Assembly: GCA_009192285.1 (NCBI GenBank)
Contig: CM018603.1
Coordinates: 6,197,613 to 6,261,612 of the forward strand
DNA from: Morchella semilibera
Taxonomy: Eukaryota > Ascomycota > Pezizomycetes > Pezizales > Morchellaceae
Reading direction: 5' to 3'
DNA length: 64,000 bases
Positions 60,053 to 64,000 of the stretch are shown here, in pieces. The position numbers and the translations under genes were made by a program. Each line of letters begins with the position of its first letter. The first letter of the stretch is position 1. Below the pieces are notes generated by a model, which was given only the letters and a program-made list of their open reading frames with translations, ran no database searches and was not told where the DNA came from.

Positions 60053-61136
60053 CTAATACCCAAACGCCCTCAGTCCCCACTTCAACCCCCTCCCCCGCTT
60101 CCCCTCCCCCTCCGCCTGCTTCTCTTTCCCCTTCCCTTTCACCATGGGATTCTCCCTAACCCACCGCTCATCCCCCTCCCAGCGCTCGACCGCCGCCTCC
60201 TCGTCCCACTCGGCCATACTCAAGTACACCTCTGCGGTCTCCCAGTCCGCACACTTCGTCCTTACCTGGAACCGCTTCGCCATCCTTTTGCGCTGCTCGG
60301 CCGCTTCCTCCTCGGCCGTTGGGCACGACAGCGGCGGGCCTGTGTACGGGGGAGGGATCTCCAGTGTGCGGCGCGCGTGAAGGAGGGTGTCAGTGTACAG
60401 GCGGTTGTGCGTGCGCAGGGTCTGTAGGGGAACGGCGTAGAGGAGAGAGATGGAGAAGAGGGTCTCTGTGGGGCGGATGTAGTGGAGGACGGGGGTGGGG
60501 GTGGGGGTGGGGTTGTCCGATTTGGATTTGGATTTGGGGGTGGGGGTGGTATTGCTGGAGGTGGGGTAGGATGGCGGCGGGGGCGCGGGGGTGTATGGGG
60601 GTGGGAGAGGGCAGAGGCTCCCGGTAGGGGCACCACCGGAGGGGCCTGTGAGGGCGGATTTGGCGGCGATTGATTGGCAGAAGGGACAGTAGGTGCTGAA
60701 GCGCGGGTTTTCCTTGCAGGTGTTAGAGCCTTATTCTTCACAGTATCTTTTTGTATGCAATGTAAAACAGATGTATTATAGGTATTATAGGTATATAATT
60801 AATTTTTAAATGTAGTTGTAGTGACGAGATCGCGATCCAGCCTTCGCAGGCATCAAGATCCCCAGTCAACCTGACAGTAAAGGAAAGCGCAATGCGATAC
60901 GATCAAGAGAAAGAGCAAGTCCATACTTCGATGCAATCGCCACAGACCTCCCTCCTGCAGCACAGGAGGGCCCGGCTCGGCAGGACCTCCCGCTTCTCCG
61001 GTGGCATCGGTGGCAGAATCTCGTTTGTGCATATGCCACAGTAGAGCTGTGCGGTCGATGTGTATGACGGCAGCCCGCTGTCATTGTTATTATTATTGGG
61101 CTGCAATTGTAGCTGGTCCTTCTCTTCACCCCCCAT
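60053..61136 (-). CDS. Intracellular zinc-finger and LysM domain protein
   Basis: Two exons (61136-60927 and 60712-60053) encode 289 residues. A RING-like cysteine cluster straddles the intron: LYCGICTNEI, ALLCCRREVCGDCIE, then ENPRFSTYCPFCQ. A Pro/Ser-rich linker follows, and a LysM domain at about residues 155-205 (VLHYIRPTETLFSISLLY, AVPLQTLRTHNRLY, LHARRTLEIPP). The C-terminal part has KRFQVRTKCADWETAEVYL and AEWDEEAAVERW, a UBA/CUE-like helical segment, and a basic tail. There is no signal peptide, so unlike the secreted chitin-binding LysM effectors this protein is cytosolic or nuclear. The combination is conserved in Pezizomycotina as far as I recall, with no known function. The intron is long for the window (214 nt) and its acceptor (GCAAG) is weak but phase-correct. 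Confidence 0.78.
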
Positions 61137-62729
61137 GTTGCTTCACTTTTTTTTGTGGTTTTTTTTCCCTCTCACTTTCTGCGGGGAAGTGGAGGTAGTG
61201 CGGCAATGAAACGGAAACAACTTTTTGGGCTTCCAATTGCAAGTTGGTGGTAGGTTGGTTGGTACTTGTATGATAACTCGATATAACTGGCCAGGAAACG
61301 CAGACCGAGCGAGTAGAACCCGTACGTCAAAGTTGTTACAATAATCAAATCGGGAACCCCCAGGAAAGAGCAAGCAGCTGCTGTGCAATGTTACGTTACT
61401 ATGTCGTGCTTCGTTTCGTTGGGCACCCGCACTACATTGTCATTCCCTTATCTAATCAGTCAGCATCATCAGCAGAGGTTCGGGCAGCGGTGGGGCTTGG
61501 CTTACTGGCCTTGTTGTGTGGAGGTGGTGATTATGATTGTGATTGTGGTAGTGGTGGTGGTGCATGTGAGAACTTAGAGAGGAACTGATCGGGCCCAGCA
61601 TGGCCTGGCCACCGTCGATAAGCGACCGGTACTTTCCGCTGGTCCGTGCACCGGGAAGCTAAGGAATGAGAATAAAAATAAAAAATAAAAAGAGGACGGA
61701 GAATAAAAAAAAAATAAAAAAAAGGAAGCATCAACACCAGTAGCAAGCAGATAGAGTAGGGGTTGTTACTGGGATAGCTACTGTGGATACTCATGCAATG
61801 ACCCGAGATGTATCTAGGTCTTGTTTCTTTTCTTTTCTTTTCAATTGACTGACTGACTGGGTCCAACCATCTAGACCCCCCCGCATCACTATCACTTCAC
61901 TGCTAGAAACCTCGCCGCCGTGTACAGTGGTCTGTTAAAGTGCTCATTTTTCTTTTTTCTTCTTCGTTTTTTTCCCCAGCACTGTGATGAGGTAATTACA
62001 AATAATTCAGCGTTTCATGGCGTCTAGCCTTCACGACCACTGGGGAGAAGCCTATGAGCCAAGAGAGAAGCCTATGAGCTAAGAGTAGAACCCATCAGCC
62101 ATGCTATGCCGCAAGCATCGGCCATGGGTTTCCACGCTCTTCGATATCCTACGTACCAGTACCAGGCATGGAGGCTTCCTGTTGGGTGTCTCAGAAAAAA
62201 AGGGTTTTTTTTTCCTCCTCCGCATGCATGTGCTAATTAAGCTTTGATACTCTCTCTACCTGCTGCGAGCTCACGGGCAAGTGAGCGAGGGATTTTTAGG
62301 GCCCCTCGTTTGTCATTGGAGAAGCTGTGATGTATGTAGGCAACTTTCTTCCAGGGTTCAAGGATTCAGGAGGGTCCCGGGGTCTTGGGTGGGAAAGAAT
62401 AAGAAATTAAAGGTCACGTTGGTTGGTATCGTGAACTGAATTGGGTTATGTACGTAGTAGTAGTAGTGAGCAAAAGTGCAATTCCCCGAAAGCCGATATC
62501 CAAGTAGATGCCTTGCAAAAGTGGGAAGATATAGCTCGCCGAATAGAACATAGGGCAATAGCGGCCGCGGCGGCGGTGGAGCCCTTCTCTTGCGTTCTCT
62601 TCTTCTCTTTGTTATGCCCCTTTTGGTAGTGACACGTACGTTGTACGTAGGGATTGCAATTGCTTGCTCGAGAACGTGCAATTATAAAACTGTGGTGTAT
62701 AACTAACTACACTACATGTTATACTACAG

Positions 62730-62792
62730 GTACTACGGGTGTAGGGGTAGGTCTGGCGACAGTAAGAACTGTTACCCCTACACCCGTAGTAC
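62730..62792. repeat. Perfect 20-nt inverted repeat (hairpin)
   Basis: gtactacgggtgtaggggta (62730-62749) is perfectly inverted at 62773-62792, with a 23-base loop. Transcribed RNA would fold into a 20-pair stem. No terminator context and no neighbouring gene explains it. Confidence 0.85.
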
Positions 62793-63560
62793 ATTTGTAG
62801 GTAGGGTTCAATTCAATCCCGGGCATTGGCATCCTGGTCCCAGCTTTCCCAGGTATATCCTTACCTTACCTCTTGCCTTGTGCTCAATTTACGCCCCGTC
62901 ATGTCTCCCGAAGCCTGGGATTTGCCGAGTAGAATATCTCGCCTCTAGGCGTAAACTGCACGTATAAAGGGAATATCAATACCTACCGCAGCGCCAGTAC
63001 AGTGAATATCAAAGTGTTTTTTTTTGGTGGGTCATCCCTACCGTAATAGGTACATGTAGATAGAGTAGGTACATGTAGTACACCCAGGGCTGTTGGTTTC
63101 CAAGGTGTCATATCCAGGAACCGTCGGGGCTTTACCTAATGACGCAAGCACAGTTACACCTCGCTATTCCGGATGACCGGGGTTCGCGGATAACAAGCAC
63201 CAAGGAACCCAGGATAGAAGATTAGTTTTGTAGTAGCAAAATTGGCAGACTGAGTTCCGGCATAGTGGGGTGCGGCTGTGCTTTCCTGGGATATCAATTC
63301 GCTCCACAGCAGCGTCAATAACAAAGAGAAAGAAAAAACCAACGGCCCCCGTGGAGGAGCAAGGCTTCATAACCGGTACTCAAGTTGATATAAACCATAG
63401 GGTGCAGTTTTATGTTACCTTTTCTAGGAGGAGTTAAAGGGAAAGAGAGGGGAAAAAAAAACAAGTAAAGTAAAGTAGGCCACTAGCTAGAGTAACCCAT
63501 GAGGCGTTCGGCCCAAGGCGAACGACTCGAGACAGAACCAGTATCGATCCAGATATCATG

Positions 63561-63673
63561 TACAGCTATGGGTAATATTATTGTAGAAGCATGAGAAAAG
63601 CCCTATTGGTCTGCCAGTGATCTAAACCCTGTTTCTAGACCCCTGTTTCCACAATAATATTACCATAGCTGTA
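63561..63673. repeat. Near-perfect 23/24-nt inverted repeat
   Basis: The left arm 63561-63584 (starts TACAGCTATGGGTAATATT) is inverted at 63651-63673 with one extra G on the left, enclosing 66 bases. Non-coding. Probably a short fold-back or MITE-like remnant. Confidence 0.85.
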
Positions 63674-64000
63674 ATAGTAGTAGGTACTCAGTAGGGTGGG
63701 TAGTTTGGGTAGCGCCTCAAAATACAACAACCAAATTGCCGATCCTATTTGTGAGGCAGACGTCAGTGTAGTAGTTGTTGATCTCCAAGATGTGGTGATC
63801 TAAATTGTGTGTGCCTGCTTGAGGTGAGACGTATGTTGGATTTATTTACTCTATACACTCACTCATGGGGTGATGGTGGATATAGGCAACAGCATGTTCA
63901 GTTGTGCCTATTGTACTCTAAGCACTCCCTGACGAGCGGCCCAGTGGCACCAGTGAGGTCCTGGTGCTCCCAGGCGACAGCAGAAGCGAGTTCAGATCAA

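Larger units (their letters stand above)
61137..64000. other. Gene-free region at the right end
   Basis: No gene seen in 2.9 kb. It holds A-rich runs (61675-61730), a small GTG/GGT-rich part near 61520-61565, two fold-back sequences (62730-62792 and 63561-63673) and two TACATGTA words (63051 and 63070). A tandem pair of AGAGAAGCCTATGAGC words lies near 62046-62080. Confidence 0.5.

Overview
The window is nuclear DNA of a filamentous ascomycete (Pezizomycotina; the class is not settled). Its genes carry many short introns (mostly 50-80 nt, GT-AG, often with a CTAAC/CTGAC-like branch site). The protein set is fungal: a BIM1-like LPMO-related protein, an MFS sugar porter, Lhs1, Mss51, Leu2, a Herp-like protein, Utp10, Rrn10 and a Tfc7-like protein. 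Exon joins below were worked out by eye from reading frame, splice signals and family motifs. In every complete multi-exon model the exon lengths sum to a multiple of three.

Layout. 1-664: 3' part cut off, BIM1-like secreted gene (minus). About 0.77-10.9 kb: a 10-kb gene-free tract with a MITE-like element and many TACATGTA palindromes. 11.2-17.7 kb: a secreted DJ-1/PfpI-like protein lacking its catalytic cysteine, a probable Rrn10, and a sugar transporter. 19.4-20.9 kb: a small secreted protein and a decayed paralogue. 22.0-27.5 kb: Utp10. 27.5-29.9 kb: repeats, including a tRNA-derived SINE-like sequence. 29.9-35.0 kb: a GC-rich divergent pair, an LCHN/DENND11-like protein and cysteinyl-tRNA synthetase. 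36.5-37.6 kb: an unrecognised three-exon gene. 38.2-42.5 kb: divergent LHS1 and a probable ribonucleotide reductase inhibitor with a PIP box. 43.5-46.2 kb: a CAS1-type O-acetyltransferase. 48.2-52.6 kb: divergent MSS51 and a Herp-like gene. 53.1-55.8 kb: convergent LEU2 and APC10/DOC1. 56.5-61.1 kb: a membrane protein, a Tfc7-like histidine phosphatase and a zinc-finger/LysM protein. 61.1-64 kb: no gene, two fold-back sequences.

The genes are mostly unrelated housekeeping genes, not a cluster. Small themes recur: secreted proteins lie beside the gene-poor tracts at 0-21 kb; Lhs1 (ER folding) and the Herp-like protein (ER-associated degradation) both serve ER quality control; Rrn10 and Utp10 both serve rRNA production; APC10 and the probable RNR inhibitor both serve the cell cycle or DNA replication. 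No complete transposon with a coding region, no functional tRNA or rRNA gene and no CRISPR was seen. The most notable items are the TACATGTA excess, two apparently altered active sites (DJ-1-like and CAS1-like), the PIP-box RNR inhibitor, and an acidic APC10 with a GC-AG intron.
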